Below are positions 7,257 through 14,737 of a DNA stretch of 14,976 nt, one piece after another. The DNA lies in NCBI GenBank assembly GCA_029263035.1, contig JAJCYF010000246.1:1-14976 (forward strand). The letters are read 5' to 3'. Every line of letters begins with the position of its first letter. Position 1 is the first letter of the stretch. The position numbers and the translations under genes were made by a program. This stretch comes from Actinomycetes bacterium. Its GTDB lineage: Bacteria > Actinomycetota > CADDZG01 > JAHWKV01. The notes beneath the pieces are model-generated. The model searched no databases. It was not told where the DNA came from and worked only from the letters and a program-made list of their open reading frames with translations.

Positions 7257-8660
7257 TCATCTCAGCTCGATCTCCTTTCGGTACAGCGGCTTGATCTCGC
7301 CCTGGGGCTGGTCCCGGCGCAGGGTGCGCTCCCAGAAGTTTCGGTCGTCGTAAGGGCGGTGCCTCCAGATGGACAGCTCAAAGCGCACCCTCCCGTTGGT
7401 TCCGTTGGACATCTTCACCACGCCGACGTTGTTGTCGACCATCGGCGTCCAGGCGCCTTCGTCCTCGTCCACCTCCCAGGGAGCCTCCCGGCCTCCGACG
7501 ATGGGGAACAGCCGGGCCGGCGGGGGTTCGGGATTGGGGGTTTTGATATAGGGGCCGATCCGGGAAGCCGGCGAGGCGACGAACTCGAACACCCGACCCC
7601 CGTCCATACCGGGAAAGGTGGCGGCCGAGAACCGCCCGCGGTGGATGTCCCCGGTCAGGATCATCACGTCGTGGGCGGTTCGCCCCTGCCCTTTGACCGT
7701 GCGGACGATTTCGTCGCACAGGCGCCCGTAGTCGTCCTTGAAGTTGGACAGCGAGTGGTCCTTCATGTCGCCGTCCTTCTGGAACAGCGGCTGGCCGATC
7801 ACCAGCAGCCCCGGTCCCTCCAGGCCCGCAAACCAGGCCTTCAGGTCCACCCACTGCTCGGGCGGGATGAAGTAGTGGGGCTCGTCTGAGATGTGGGTCC
7901 GGTGGGATCTGGTGTCGCAGAAAAAGATGCCGACCGGGCCGATCTTGATGCTCTTCCAGGTGTTTCCGCCGCCGTTGGCCGAGTGCTGGAACAGGTGGTA
8001 GAGCGTGCGGGCGACCTGTCCGTACTCCTCACGGTTCTTCCAGGTTCGCATCAGCTGGACCTGGCGCTCCGGAAAGTCGTTCCAGAACTCGTGGTCGTCG
8101 CACAAAAAGTAGTTGGGAGAGGAACCGAAGACCTCCTGGTAGACCGGGTCGCCCCAGTACATGGTGTAGCGCTGGGCATACAGCTCGGCCGAGCTCAGAC
8201 CGGTCAGGGGCGCCGGGGGCCAGTCCTGGTACACCTGGTCCCCGATGAGCATCTTGAACGCCGGCCGGTGAAGCTTGGTCAGGGTCCGCATGCCGGCTCC
8301 GTACGCGCCCTCCTTGTCATTGTCCCGCCAAAAGCAGGACGAGATGAAGAAGGTAACCGGCTCATCCAGGCCGGTGGGCAGGGTCCTCCACCGGTAGGTG
8401 TTGCCCAGGACCTTGATCTCGTAGCCGGTGGCGACCCGGTCCGGAACGTCCAGCCGGACCTCCTGCACCGCCATCCGCCTCTTGAGTCCCTCGGCCGCAG
8501 GCAGCTGGGTGAGCCCGCCTGCGGTGAATCCCACGGCCCTGCCGGCCCGCCGCACCTCGATCCTGGGAACCCGCACGGGGCGGGGACCCGGTTGGGAGTA
8601 CCAGATGCGCCAGCCGGCCCCTCCCTCCAGGGGGGCACCCGGAACCACCCAAGTTGCCAT
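7257..8660 (-). CDS. PhoD-like metallophosphoesterase, no signal peptide
   Basis: A 467-residue member of the PhoD-like phosphatase family and the first gene of the operon. Metal-binding and family motifs appear in order: ISSCFWRDND (106-115), MLIGDQVYQDWP (137-148) with Asp141, CDDHEFWNDFP (187-197), LVIGQP (286-291), and ILTGDIHRGRFS (334-345) with Asp338 and His340. The N-terminal ~100 residues probably form the beta-rich PhoD_N-like domain. Classical PhoD is exported by Tat; here no Tat or Sec signal is visible, so a cytoplasmic phosphodiesterase or phosphatase is more likely. I chose the ATG at 8660, with AGAAGGG ten bases upstream, over the in-frame TTG at 8669, which would sit right against the ribosome site. 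It is preceded by a plausible promoter. The substrate is unknown; a phosphorylated lipid or polyol related to the oxidase substrate is only a guess. Confidence 0.88.
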   Translation of the reverse strand: MATWVVPGAPLEGGAGWRIWYSQPGPRPVRVPRIEVRRAGRAVGFTAGGLTQLPAAEGLKRRMAVQEVRLDVPDRVATGYEIKVLGNTYRWRTLPTGLDEPVTFFISSCFWRDNDKEGAYGAGMRTLTKLHRPAFKMLIGDQVYQDWPPAPLTGLSSAELYAQRYTMYWGDPVYQEVFGSSPNYFLCDDHEFWNDFPERQVQLMRTWKNREEYGQVARTLYHLFQHSANGGGNTWKSIKIGPVGIFFCDTRSHRTHISDEPHYFIPPEQWVDLKAWFAGLEGPGLLVIGQPLFQKDGDMKDHSLSNFKDDYGRLCDEIVRTVKGQGRTAHDVMILTGDIHRGRFSAATFPGMDGGRVFEFVASPASRIGPYIKTPNPEPPPARLFPIVGGREAPWEVDEDEGAWTPMVDNNVGVVKMSNGTNGRVRFELSIWRHRPYDDRNFWERTLRRDQPQGEIKPLYRKEIELR

Positions 8661-8686
8661 GCGGTTCAATCCCTTCTGTGTAGACC

Positions 8687-8701
8687 GGCCGGGCTCCGGC
8701 C
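8687..8701 (-). promoter_or_regulatory. perfect leader hairpin before the PhoD/GMC operon
   Basis: GGCCGG and CCGGCC form a perfect six-base stem around a three-base loop. It lies between the predicted transcription start (near 8706) and the ribosome site of the PhoD-like gene, so it would sit at the 5' end of the mRNA. It may stabilise the transcript or may simply reflect GC-rich sequence. Confidence 0.45.
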
Positions 8702-8712
8702 ATAACGCCGCC

Positions 8713-8741
8713 AGTATCCAACCCGCCCGAAGGCGTGTAAA
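8713..8741 (-). promoter_or_regulatory. sigma70-type promoter for the four-gene operon
   Basis: Read on the - strand, TTTACA (8736-8741; 5 of 6 to TTGACA) is followed by exactly 17 bases and then GATACT (8713-8718; 4 of 6 to TATAAT). Transcription would start near 8706, about 45 bases before the PhoD-like ATG. A short stem (CGCC, loop CGAA, GGCG; 8724-8735) lies in the spacer. The placement is good, but this is a consensus match only. Confidence 0.5.
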
Positions 8742-8766
8742 GGTTCCGGGCGGCCGGGTTCCGGGC
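8742..8766. repeat. 10-bp direct repeat, 15-bp period, beside the -35 box
   Basis: GGTTCCGGGC occurs at 8742-8751 and again at 8757-8766. The first copy abuts the predicted -35 box. The 15-base period is not an integral number of helical turns. It could be a regulator binding site or chance in GC-rich DNA. Confidence 0.45.
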
Positions 8767-8775
8767 TTTTAACGG

Positions 8776-8796
8776 GCCATCCCCTTGCCGGATGGC
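8776..8796 (-). terminator. hairpin downstream of the Kelch gene
   Basis: A perfect seven-base stem, GCCATCC with GGATGGC and a seven-base loop, lies 13 bases after the Kelch gene stop on the - strand. No U-run follows, so it is not a textbook intrinsic terminator, but it is well placed to end the regulator/membrane protein/Kelch transcript before the next promoter. Confidence 0.4.
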
Positions 8797-8809
8797 TTGG
8801 AGCTTTCGA

Positions 8810-9763
8810 TTATCCGGAAAGGTCCAGGGATTCGTTCGCACCGGAGAAGGCAAAACCCGGCCGGGGGCCGCCTGCGATCACGTAGACGGTGCTGCCGACC
8901 GCGACCACGCCCAGGCCGTGACGCGGGGTGGGAAGGCCCGGTAGGCGAACCCAGCGGCCCGCCGCCACGTCGTACCCCTCCACCTCGGCAAAGGTGTCCT
9001 CGGCCTCTCCCCCGGCGGCCACAATCAACCCGTTCGCAGTGGCCGTCGCGGCCAGGCCGCCCCGGGCGGTGGGCATATCGGGCAGGCTCTCCCATCTCCC
9101 GGTGCCGGGGTCGAAGGCGTCGAGTGCGCCGGTGTTGGGGGGACGGCCGCCGGCTACGAACAGTCGCTCGCCGTCGGTCGCCACGCCCAGATGCTCACGG
9201 GGCGTTGGCAGGCCGGGGCCCTCCGACCAGGAGGCGGTTGCAAGGTCGAAAACCAGGATCGAATCGGCAAGACCGTCGGGTCCAACTCCTCCCGCCAGGT
9301 AGATCGTCCCGTCGATCGCCGCCGCTCCGGCCGCCGCCCGCACCTCGGGCATGCGGGGCAACTCCTCCCACCGGTCACCCTGCAGAGCGAAGGCGCGGTC
9401 GGTGGGAGCGGTGAGACCGGTCTCCCCGGCGTATCCCCCGATGATGTAGACGACGCCGTCCCATGAGGCCGCCATCGCGTGGTTGACCCCAAGGGGCAGG
9501 TCGGGACCCCGGGACCAGGTGCCGGACGCGGTGTCGTAGATCTCCACTATCGCTACGGTGCGCCCGGGTGGGACGAAACCCCCGGCGACGTAGATTTTGT
9601 CCCCGGCGGCAGCGGCGGCCACCTCGGTCCGCTGGTTCGGGGCGCTCTCAAGCGTCCTCCACCCCCCGGTGGACCTCTCCGGCGCAGGATCGGGCTCGGT
9701 AGACGAGCAGGCGGCGGTCAACAGAGCCAGGATCAGCATCGTGCAGCGGCCGGCGCGCCCCAC
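8810..9763 (-). CDS. Kelch-repeat beta-propeller lipoprotein
   Basis: Predicted exported lipoprotein with a single Kelch propeller. From the GTG at 9763 the leader is VGRAGR, a short hydrophobic stretch and lipobox LTAAC, putting the lipidated Cys at residue 19. About six Kelch-type blades follow, each marked by a hydrophobic strand and GG: IYVAGGF, VYIIGGY, IYLAGGV, LFVAGGR, LIVAAGGE and VYVIAGGP, with W-containing strands between them (GTWSRGPDLP, DRWEELPRMP, ASWSEGPGLP, GRWESLPDMP, GRWVRLPGLP). Such domains usually bind proteins or glycans; no catalytic function is implied. The GTG has GGAG nine bases upstream. An alternative ATG at 9796 would give an unusually long leader and has no properly spaced ribosome site. 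The gene follows a small membrane-protein gene and may share its transcript. Confidence 0.8.
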   Translation of the reverse strand: MGRAGRCTMLILALLTAACSSTEPDPAPERSTGGWRTLESAPNQRTEVAAAAAGDKIYVAGGFVPPGRTVAIVEIYDTASGTWSRGPDLPLGVNHAMAASWDGVVYIIGGYAGETGLTAPTDRAFALQGDRWEELPRMPEVRAAAGAAAIDGTIYLAGGVGPDGLADSILVFDLATASWSEGPGLPTPREHLGVATDGERLFVAGGRPPNTGALDAFDPGTGRWESLPDMPTARGGLAATATANGLIVAAGGEAEDTFAEVEGYDVAAGRWVRLPGLPTPRHGLGVVAVGSTVYVIAGGPRPGFAFSGANESLDLSG

Positions 9764-9805
9764 GGATGGCCGCTCCGAAGGTCCCGGCGGCCGCATCCTG
9801 CTTTG

Positions 9806-10084
9806 TTAGTCGAAGCTGGGCGGCTGCGGCCCCCGGACGGTCTTGAGGCCCATCCAAAGACAGCCGTAGAGGGTGAGCAGGGCCATCAGGGCCAGACCGA
9901 TTACCTCATCGAGTCCGGCATTGGGCTGGGAGCCGGCGTACGCGGTCCAGGAGCGGTAGGCCAGGTAGCCGAGAAATGCAGCCAGGGCGAGTAGCGTGAG
10001 TTGCACCACCCGAAGCGCCCCCCTCTGACGGGGCAGCGGCGGAGCGCCGCGGCGGCCCTTGCCGGAGATTGCTTGTTTGACCAT
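9806..10084 (-). CDS. small two-helix membrane protein, unknown function
   Basis: A 92-residue protein I cannot assign to a family. It has a basic N-terminus (KGRRG, PRQRG), two probable transmembrane helices at about 25-43 and 59-80, and a short polar tail. The positive-inside rule places both ends in the cytoplasm. It starts 26 bases after the response-regulator stop and ends just before the Kelch lipoprotein gene, all on the same strand, so the three are probably co-transcribed. The ribosome site is weak (GCGGGA ten bases upstream). An overlapping frame starting eight bases earlier gives a peptide with no membrane helices and is less likely. Confidence 0.6.
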   Translation of the reverse strand: MVKQAISGKGRRGAPPLPRQRGALRVVQLTLLALAAFLGYLAYRSWTAYAGSQPNAGLDEVIGLALMALLTLYGCLWMGLKTVRGPQPPSFD

Positions 10085-10110
10085 TCCCGCATTATCCCGC
10101 CAAACGCGGT

Positions 10111-10788
10111 TCAGCCCTCAAACTTGTAGCCCAGTCCCCGCACCGTCGAGATGAGTGACGGGTTGGCGGGGTCTTCTTCGACCTTCTCCCGCAGCCGCCT
10201 GATGTGGACGTCCAACGTGGTCGGCACCCCGGTATATTCCGGACCCCATACCTCGTCCAGCAGGAATCCACGGGTCAGGAGCCGGCCCCTGCGTTCCACC
10301 AGCAGCTGAAGGATGGCGAACTCCTTGGGCGTGAGGTTCACTGCCGTCCCTCCCGCCTTGACCGTATGCCTTTCGACATCGATCGTCAGCCGGCCGGCGA
10401 CCAGCACCTCCGACTGCCCGCCGGCCGGCGCCGCACGCCTCAGATTGGCCCTCACCCGGGCGATGAGCTCCCGGACGGAAAAGGGCTTGGTCACATAGTC
10501 GTCCGCACCGAGCTCCAGCCCCAGCACCTTGTCCGACTCGGCGTCCCGGGCGGTCAACACGATGATGGGGACCTGTGACTCGGTCCGGACCATACGGCAC
10601 AGGTCAAACCCCGAAATCTCGGGGATCATCAGGTCCAGCAGGATCAGGTTGGGTTGCTCGGAGCGAAACAGGCTGAGACCCGCGGCCCCATCGGCAGCGA
10701 GGATGACCCCAAAGCCCTCCCGCTGCAGGTTGTACCGGATGGACTCCGCCAGCGCCGGCTCGTCCTCGACCAGAAGGATTGTGTCCAA
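10111..10788 (-). CDS. OmpR/PhoB-family response regulator (RegX3/PhoB-like), orphan
   Basis: A 225-residue two-component response regulator. The receiver domain (about 3-118) has the acidic pocket E8-D9, phosphoacceptor Asp52 (LILLDLMIP), Thr79 (IIVLTARD) and Lys101 (DDYVTKPF). A winged-helix DNA-binding domain follows (about 140-224), with LTPKEFAILQLL, LLDEVWG, DVHIRRLREKVE and the C-terminal RGLGYKF wing. I placed the start at a TTG with GGAG nine bases upstream; this gives the usual length and removes a 44-residue non-homologous extension. No histidine kinase gene lies next to it. It is divergent from ppk1, with about 136 bases between start codons, so control of ppk1 or phosphate genes is plausible. 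PhoB/RegX3 resemblance is clear, but the family is broad and orthology is not proven. Confidence 0.88.
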   Translation of the reverse strand: MDTILLVEDEPALAESIRYNLQREGFGVILAADGAAGLSLFRSEQPNLILLDLMIPEISGFDLCRMVRTESQVPIIVLTARDAESDKVLGLELGADDYVTKPFSVRELIARVRANLRRAAPAGGQSEVLVAGRLTIDVERHTVKAGGTAVNLTPKEFAILQLLVERRGRLLTRGFLLDEVWGPEYTGVPTTLDVHIRRLREKVEEDPANPSLISTVRGLGYKFEG

Positions 10789-10924
10789 AGAGTGCCGCTC
10801 CGCCCCTGAAGCCGATTGTGAACAGTTTGCTGACTTTAGCCTCAGGCAACCGTTGGGTGCATGAAACAAGGATGATTTTGTTACGCTGAAACCCAATCTT
10901 CCCGACGAAACGGCTGACAATTAG
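10789..10924. promoter_or_regulatory. divergent intergenic region between the response regulator and ppk1
   Basis: This 136-base, relatively AT-rich stretch must hold promoters for both genes. On the - strand TAAAGT (10833-10838) fits an actinobacterial -10 pattern, and on the + strand TACGCT (10882-10887) does too; neither has a convincing -35. One GTTCAC (10818-10823 on the - strand) resembles a phosphate-box half-site, but I see no second copy at 11-base spacing. The ppk1 ATG follows an in-frame TAG directly and has no Shine-Dalgarno sequence. Confidence 0.45.
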
Positions 10925-13063
10925 ATGGCCGAAGTGACCACGGACACCATTGCCGTCGCACCGTTCCCGGAGGGCTCTCAGCCCCCGGAGCAGCGGCTGA
11001 TCAACCGCGAGCTCTCCTGGCTGGATTTCAACGACCGCGTCCTGGCCATCGCCGCAGACAACGACGTTCCCCTGCTGGAGCGAGTGCGCTTTTGCGCGAT
11101 CTTCTCGGCCAACCTCGACGAGTTCTTCATGGTCCGGGTAGCCGGCCTGATGGGCCGGGCAATGGCGGTCGCATCGCTTCCTTCGGCCGACGGAATGACC
11201 GCCTCCGAGTCTCTGGCTCACATTCGTGACCGGGCCCACCCGATGTTCAAGGCCCAGACCCACCTTTGGCGGACCGAACTGCAGCCCCAGCTCGCCGAGG
11301 CGGGCATCCTCATCGGGCGGGTGGAGGACTGCACCGACGAGGAGCTTGCGGAGCTGGAGACCAAGTTCCGCGACGAGCTGTACCCGGTTCTGACCCCCCT
11401 GGCGGTAGGCCCCGGCCAACCCTTCCCGTACATCTCCGGGCTTTCACTCAGCCTTGGTCTGTTCGTCAGAGACCCCGGGACCGGGGAAGAACGCTTCGCC
11501 CGGGTAAAGGTCCCTGAGGGCCTTCCCCGGTTCGTCACCGTGGGCACCCGGCACCTGATGATCCCGCACGAGGAGGTGATCGGCCACTTCCTCAGCTATC
11601 TGTTCCCCGGCGTGGAGATCGGCGAGCGGATCATGTTCCGGGTCACCCGTGACGCCGACTTCGAGGTGGACGACGAGGCCGCCGACCTGATGGAGGCGGT
11701 GGAACACGAGCTAAGGCGCCGCCGGTTCGGCGATGTCGTCCGCCTGGAGGTGTCCGACACTGCTTCACCGCGGATGCTCGATCTCCTCCGGGACGCGATG
11801 GACATCGGACCGGACCAGGTGTACCCGATCGAGGGCATCCTGGACTTCGCCGACTTCTCCAACCTGGCCGACCTCGACCGGCCGGACCTGCGGTTCGAGC
11901 CGTGGGCGCCGCTGACCCAGCCCCGCCTGCAGTCGGCGCTGGCCTCGGACTTCTTCGGACAGATCCGCCGGGGAGACCTGCTGGTCCACCTGCCCTACGA
12001 CTCGTTCACCACCAGCGTAGAAGCCTTTGTGATGGGAGCGGCAAGGGACCCCCACGTCATCGCCCTGAAGACCACCGTGTACCGGACCTCGGAAAAGTCC
12101 CCGGTGGTGCCGGCGCTCATCGAGGCTGCAGAATCCGGCAAGCAGAGCGTCGCGCTGGTCGAGCTGAAAGCCCGCTTCGACGAAGGGCACAACATCGAGT
12201 GGTCCAAACGGCTGGAGCGGGCGGGCGTTCACGTGGTTCACGGCTTTCCGAACCTGAAAATCCACGCCAAGTGCATCCTGGTGGTCCGCCGGGAGGAGGG
12301 AATTCTGCGCCGGTACGTCCACATCGGCACCGGCAACTACCACTCGGCCACCGCGCGCCTGTACGAAGACTTCGGGCTGTTCACCGCCGACCCCGACATC
12401 GCCGCCGACGTGGCCGAGCTGTTCAACTACCTGACCGGGTTCAGCAAGCCGGTGCACTTCCGCAAGATCCTGGTGGCGCCGTTCGGCCTGAGGGCGGCGC
12501 TGAAGGACCAGATCAAGCAGGTGGTCAAAGCGGCGGAGAACGGCAAGACGGCGATCATCCGGCTGAAGCTGAACTCCCTCACCGATCCCGAGCTGATCGA
12601 GGAGCTGTACAAAGCCTCCGGATCCGGAGCCGACATCCGCATCCTGGTGCGGGGAATCTGCTCACTGAGGCCCGCGGTCCCCGGCATGAGCGAGAACATC
12701 ACCGTGCGGAGCGTGCTCGGCCGGTTCCTGGAGCACAGCCGGGTCTACAGCTTTGAGTCCGGCGACAAGACCACGTTCTACATGGGCAGCGCCGACCTCA
12801 TGCCCCGCAACCTGGACGAACGGGTTGAGGTCGTGGTGCCGGTCGAGGATGAGGCGGTCCGCAAGGAGCTGGCCAACGCCTTCGAAGCCGGGTGGAAGGA
12901 CGATGTTTTCTGCTGGGAGCTGCAGGCGGACTGCCACTGGGCCCGCAAATCAACCTCCAAGCCGGGGAGGCTCGGGACCGGCAGCCAGGAGGACCTGATG
13001 CTTGGTGCGAGGGTGGCCCACGGCGGCAGGAAGAAGAAGGGCAAGAAGAAGAAGAAGGGCTGA
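10925..13063 (+). CDS. ppk1: polyphosphate kinase Ppk1 with lysine-rich C-terminal tail
   Basis: Catalyses reversible transfer of the ATP gamma-phosphate to polyphosphate. Of its 712 residues, about 24-130 are the N-terminal helical domain (LINRELSWLDFNDRVL and SANLDEFFMVRV), followed by the middle domain and two phospholipase-D-like catalytic domains. Catalytic residues are visible: His447 in NLKIHAKC, equivalent to the autophosphorylated His435 of E. coli; His604 in FLEHSRVY, equivalent to His592; and Arg387 and Arg417 in TVYRTS and KARFDE. YVHIGTGNYH is at 464-473. The protein ends in GGRKKKGKKKKKG, a basic tail absent from the E. coli type. The ATG directly follows an in-frame stop and has no ribosome site, suggesting a leaderless or poorly initiated message. 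Neighbouring MutT1-like and CHAD genes match the actinobacterial ppk1 neighbourhood. Confidence 0.96.
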   Translation: MAEVTTDTIAVAPFPEGSQPPEQRLINRELSWLDFNDRVLAIAADNDVPLLERVRFCAIFSANLDEFFMVRVAGLMGRAMAVASLPSADGMTASESLAHIRDRAHPMFKAQTHLWRTELQPQLAEAGILIGRVEDCTDEELAELETKFRDELYPVLTPLAVGPGQPFPYISGLSLSLGLFVRDPGTGEERFARVKVPEGLPRFVTVGTRHLMIPHEEVIGHFLSYLFPGVEIGERIMFRVTRDADFEVDDEAADLMEAVEHELRRRRFGDVVRLEVSDTASPRMLDLLRDAMDIGPDQVYPIEGILDFADFSNLADLDRPDLRFEPWAPLTQPRLQSALASDFFGQIRRGDLLVHLPYDSFTTSVEAFVMGAARDPHVIALKTTVYRTSEKSPVVPALIEAAESGKQSVALVELKARFDEGHNIEWSKRLERAGVHVVHGFPNLKIHAKCILVVRREEGILRRYVHIGTGNYHSATARLYEDFGLFTADPDIAADVAELFNYLTGFSKPVHFRKILVAPFGLRAALKDQIKQVVKAAENGKTAIIRLKLNSLTDPELIEELYKASGSGADIRILVRGICSLRPAVPGMSENITVRSVLGRFLEHSRVYSFESGDKTTFYMGSADLMPRNLDERVEVVVPVEDEAVRKELANAFEAGWKDDVFCWELQADCHWARKSTSKPGRLGTGSQEDLMLGARVAHGGRKKKGKKKKKG

Positions 13064-13126
13064 AACCTCGGTACCCGAATCCGGTGGCTATAGGGTGGAA
13101 GGCATCCCAGACTCCAGGAGGCGTCC

Positions 13127-13816
13127 ATGACCGACACACCGGAAGGCGGACCGGCGGACCGGCCGGAGCCGGAGCCCCCCAAGACCGAGCCCGTTGGTCG
13201 CGCCGTGCCGCCACCCGCCAAGACGGTCCGGGTCAAGCGCTCATCGGGCAAAGGGCTGGCCGCGTTGATGTTGTTCGTGGGACTGCTGATCGGGGTTCTT
13301 CTCGGGGGAATCGCCGGTATCTTTGCGCCTCGCACCGGTGTGTTGGAGGACCTTCCCGGACCGTCGGAAACCACCCCGGCTCCTGCAGCGACCCCCGCAA
13401 CGATCACCAGGACCGTGGAGGTGCCGGTTTTCCAGACACCGCAGGACTGTCTGGACGCCCTCGACGACCTGACCGGCCACATCGACCGGCTGGCCGAATC
13501 CAGGCAGGCCCTGATGAGAGCCGACCTGGCCCGGGTCTCCGGGGACGAAGAGGCTGCCGGCACCGGACTCGCCGAGGTCGACCGGCAGCTGAGAGCTTTG
13601 ATGATCGCAGGCAACACCCGGTCGCTGCGCTCGGCGGTCGACAATTGCCGGGCCGCAGGCGAGGGCGGGACCGCAGCTGCGACCCCGGCGCCGGGCACGA
13701 CCGCCGAGCCGAGCCCGGTGCCCACCGAGACCCCCGGGACTCCGGAGGGCCCGGAAACCCCCGAGGCTCCCGCGGAGCCGTCGCCCACGGCATCTCCCGG
13801 CGAACCGGCTCCATAG
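13127..13816 (+). CDS. single-pass membrane protein with Pro/Thr-rich extracytoplasmic tail
   Basis: A 229-residue protein of unknown function. Residues 1-42 are Pro-rich and end in a basic stretch (VRVKRSSGKG), so the N-terminus is probably cytoplasmic. A transmembrane helix spans about 43-66. A Pro/Thr/Ala linker leads to a small helical domain (about 100-178) with exactly two cysteines, Cys108 and Cys174, that could form a disulfide outside the membrane. The last ~50 residues are Pro/Thr/Ser/Glu-rich and disordered, like wall-spanning or O-glycosylated tails. A strong AGGAGG lies five bases before the ATG. It follows ppk1 by 63 bases on the same strand and faces the MutT1-like gene. Low-complexity ends make homology calls unreliable; I see no enzyme motif. 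Confidence 0.7.
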   Translation: MTDTPEGGPADRPEPEPPKTEPVGRAVPPPAKTVRVKRSSGKGLAALMLFVGLLIGVLLGGIAGIFAPRTGVLEDLPGPSETTPAPAATPATITRTVEVPVFQTPQDCLDALDDLTGHIDRLAESRQALMRADLARVSGDEEAAGTGLAEVDRQLRALMIAGNTRSLRSAVDNCRAAGEGGTAAATPAPGTTAEPSPVPTETPGTPEGPETPEAPAEPSPTASPGEPAP

Positions 13817-13864
13817 GGTCCCCGAACGTCTGAGGAAACCGCTCCGGGCTACGACTCGTTCCCG

Positions 13865-14737
13865 CTAGGACTCCAGGTCCGGCGGCGCTACGTACCGCAT
13901 CGGCTCCACTCCGTGCTCGCCGCTGCGAACCAGCCAGAACCCGCCCTTGCGGTTGGGGGCCTCCGTGCCGACGATCTGCTCCACCACGTCTCCATGGGTG
14001 CACAGGACCGCCAGCCCGCCGTCCAGGCCGTCGATGAGTCCTTCGATCTCCTCGACGGTAGCCCCCTCGGCAAGCTGCTCCACCTCCAGCAACGGCAATC
14101 CCAGGCGCTGGGCCAGCGGCTGCACGGTCTGGGTACAGCGCACGTAGGGGCTGGAGAAGATGTGCTTGACCGGGTAGTGGATGAGGCTTTCCGCCAGGGC
14201 CATCGCCTGGTGGCGGCCCTTGCCGTCCAGGGGCCTCAGCCGGTCGTCCCCGTCCCAGTCCTTGCGGTTGCCGGCGGTGCCGTGGCGGACCAGCAACGCC
14301 GAAGCCTCGGCGACCTCCCGCACCATCAGCTCCTCCAGCATCGACAGATCGTGTTCATAATCCAGCAGGCGCGCCGCCTCCGAGAAGTTTACCCAGCGGG
14401 CTTCGTCCACCTCGGAGTTGGGAACGAACTCGCCCGACACCACCTTCATGCTCCAGTAGCGAACCGTTTTCGGGCGGCCCCGGCGGTCGGTGTAGGCGGT
14501 GCCGGGCAGCTCGGAAGTGGTCTCGCAAAACATCCCCGTTTCCTCCTGCACCTCGCGGATTGCACACTGCCGCTCGGTCTCGCCGTTCTCCAGCTTGCCT
14601 TTGGGGAAACTCCAGTCGTCGTACCGGGGCCGGTGGACCACCAGTACCTCGGTCCCGCCGGCCTTGGCGGGGCGCGAGATCACCCCCCCGGCTGCGCGCA
14701 CCGTCGGGTCGGCACGTAGGAACCGCTTCAGGACCAA
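13865..14737 (-). CDS. mutT1: MutT1-like Nudix hydrolase fused to histidine phosphatase
   Basis: A 290-residue two-domain enzyme closely resembling mycobacterial MutT1, which removes 8-oxo-dGTP and diadenosine polyphosphates. The N-terminal Nudix domain carries HRPRYDDWSFPKGK and a complete Nudix box: Gly47, Glu53, then REVQEETG at 61-68. The C-terminal histidine-phosphatase domain has LLVRHGTAG (His152), SSPYVRCTQT (195-204) and the second His248 in LCTHGD. The TTG at 14737 overlaps the CHAD gene stop by ten bases and keeps the MVLKRFLRADPTVRAAGG leader; a GTG at 14701 is an alternative, and neither has a clear ribosome site. Overlap with the CHAD gene implies an operon. Fold and fusion are firm; the exact nucleotide substrate is inferred from MutT1. 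Confidence 0.9.
   Translation of the reverse strand: MVLKRFLRADPTVRAAGGVISRPAKAGGTEVLVVHRPRYDDWSFPKGKLENGETERQCAIREVQEETGMFCETTSELPGTAYTDRRGRPKTVRYWSMKVVSGEFVPNSEVDEARWVNFSEAARLLDYEHDLSMLEELMVREVAEASALLVRHGTAGNRKDWDGDDRLRPLDGKGRHQAMALAESLIHYPVKHIFSSPYVRCTQTVQPLAQRLGLPLLEVEQLAEGATVEEIEGLIDGLDGGLAVLCTHGDVVEQIVGTEAPNRKGGFWLVRSGEHGVEPMRYVAPPDLES

Noticed and set aside
10815..10840. Possible Pho box before the response regulator
   Set aside because: Only one GTTCAC is present; TTCA recurs 12 rather than 11 bases away and the upstream unit matches poorly, so it falls short of a direct-repeat box.
10789..10920. 44-residue N-terminal extension of the response regulator
   Set aside because: Receiver domains begin just before ILLVEDE; the extension has no family similarity, would fill nearly all the divergent promoter region, and the TTG at 10788 has its own GGAG.
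13817..13864. Bidirectional terminator between the convergent membrane-protein and MutT1-like genes
   Set aside because: Only a five-base GAACG/CGTTC pair with a loop near 28 bases and no T-run is visible.
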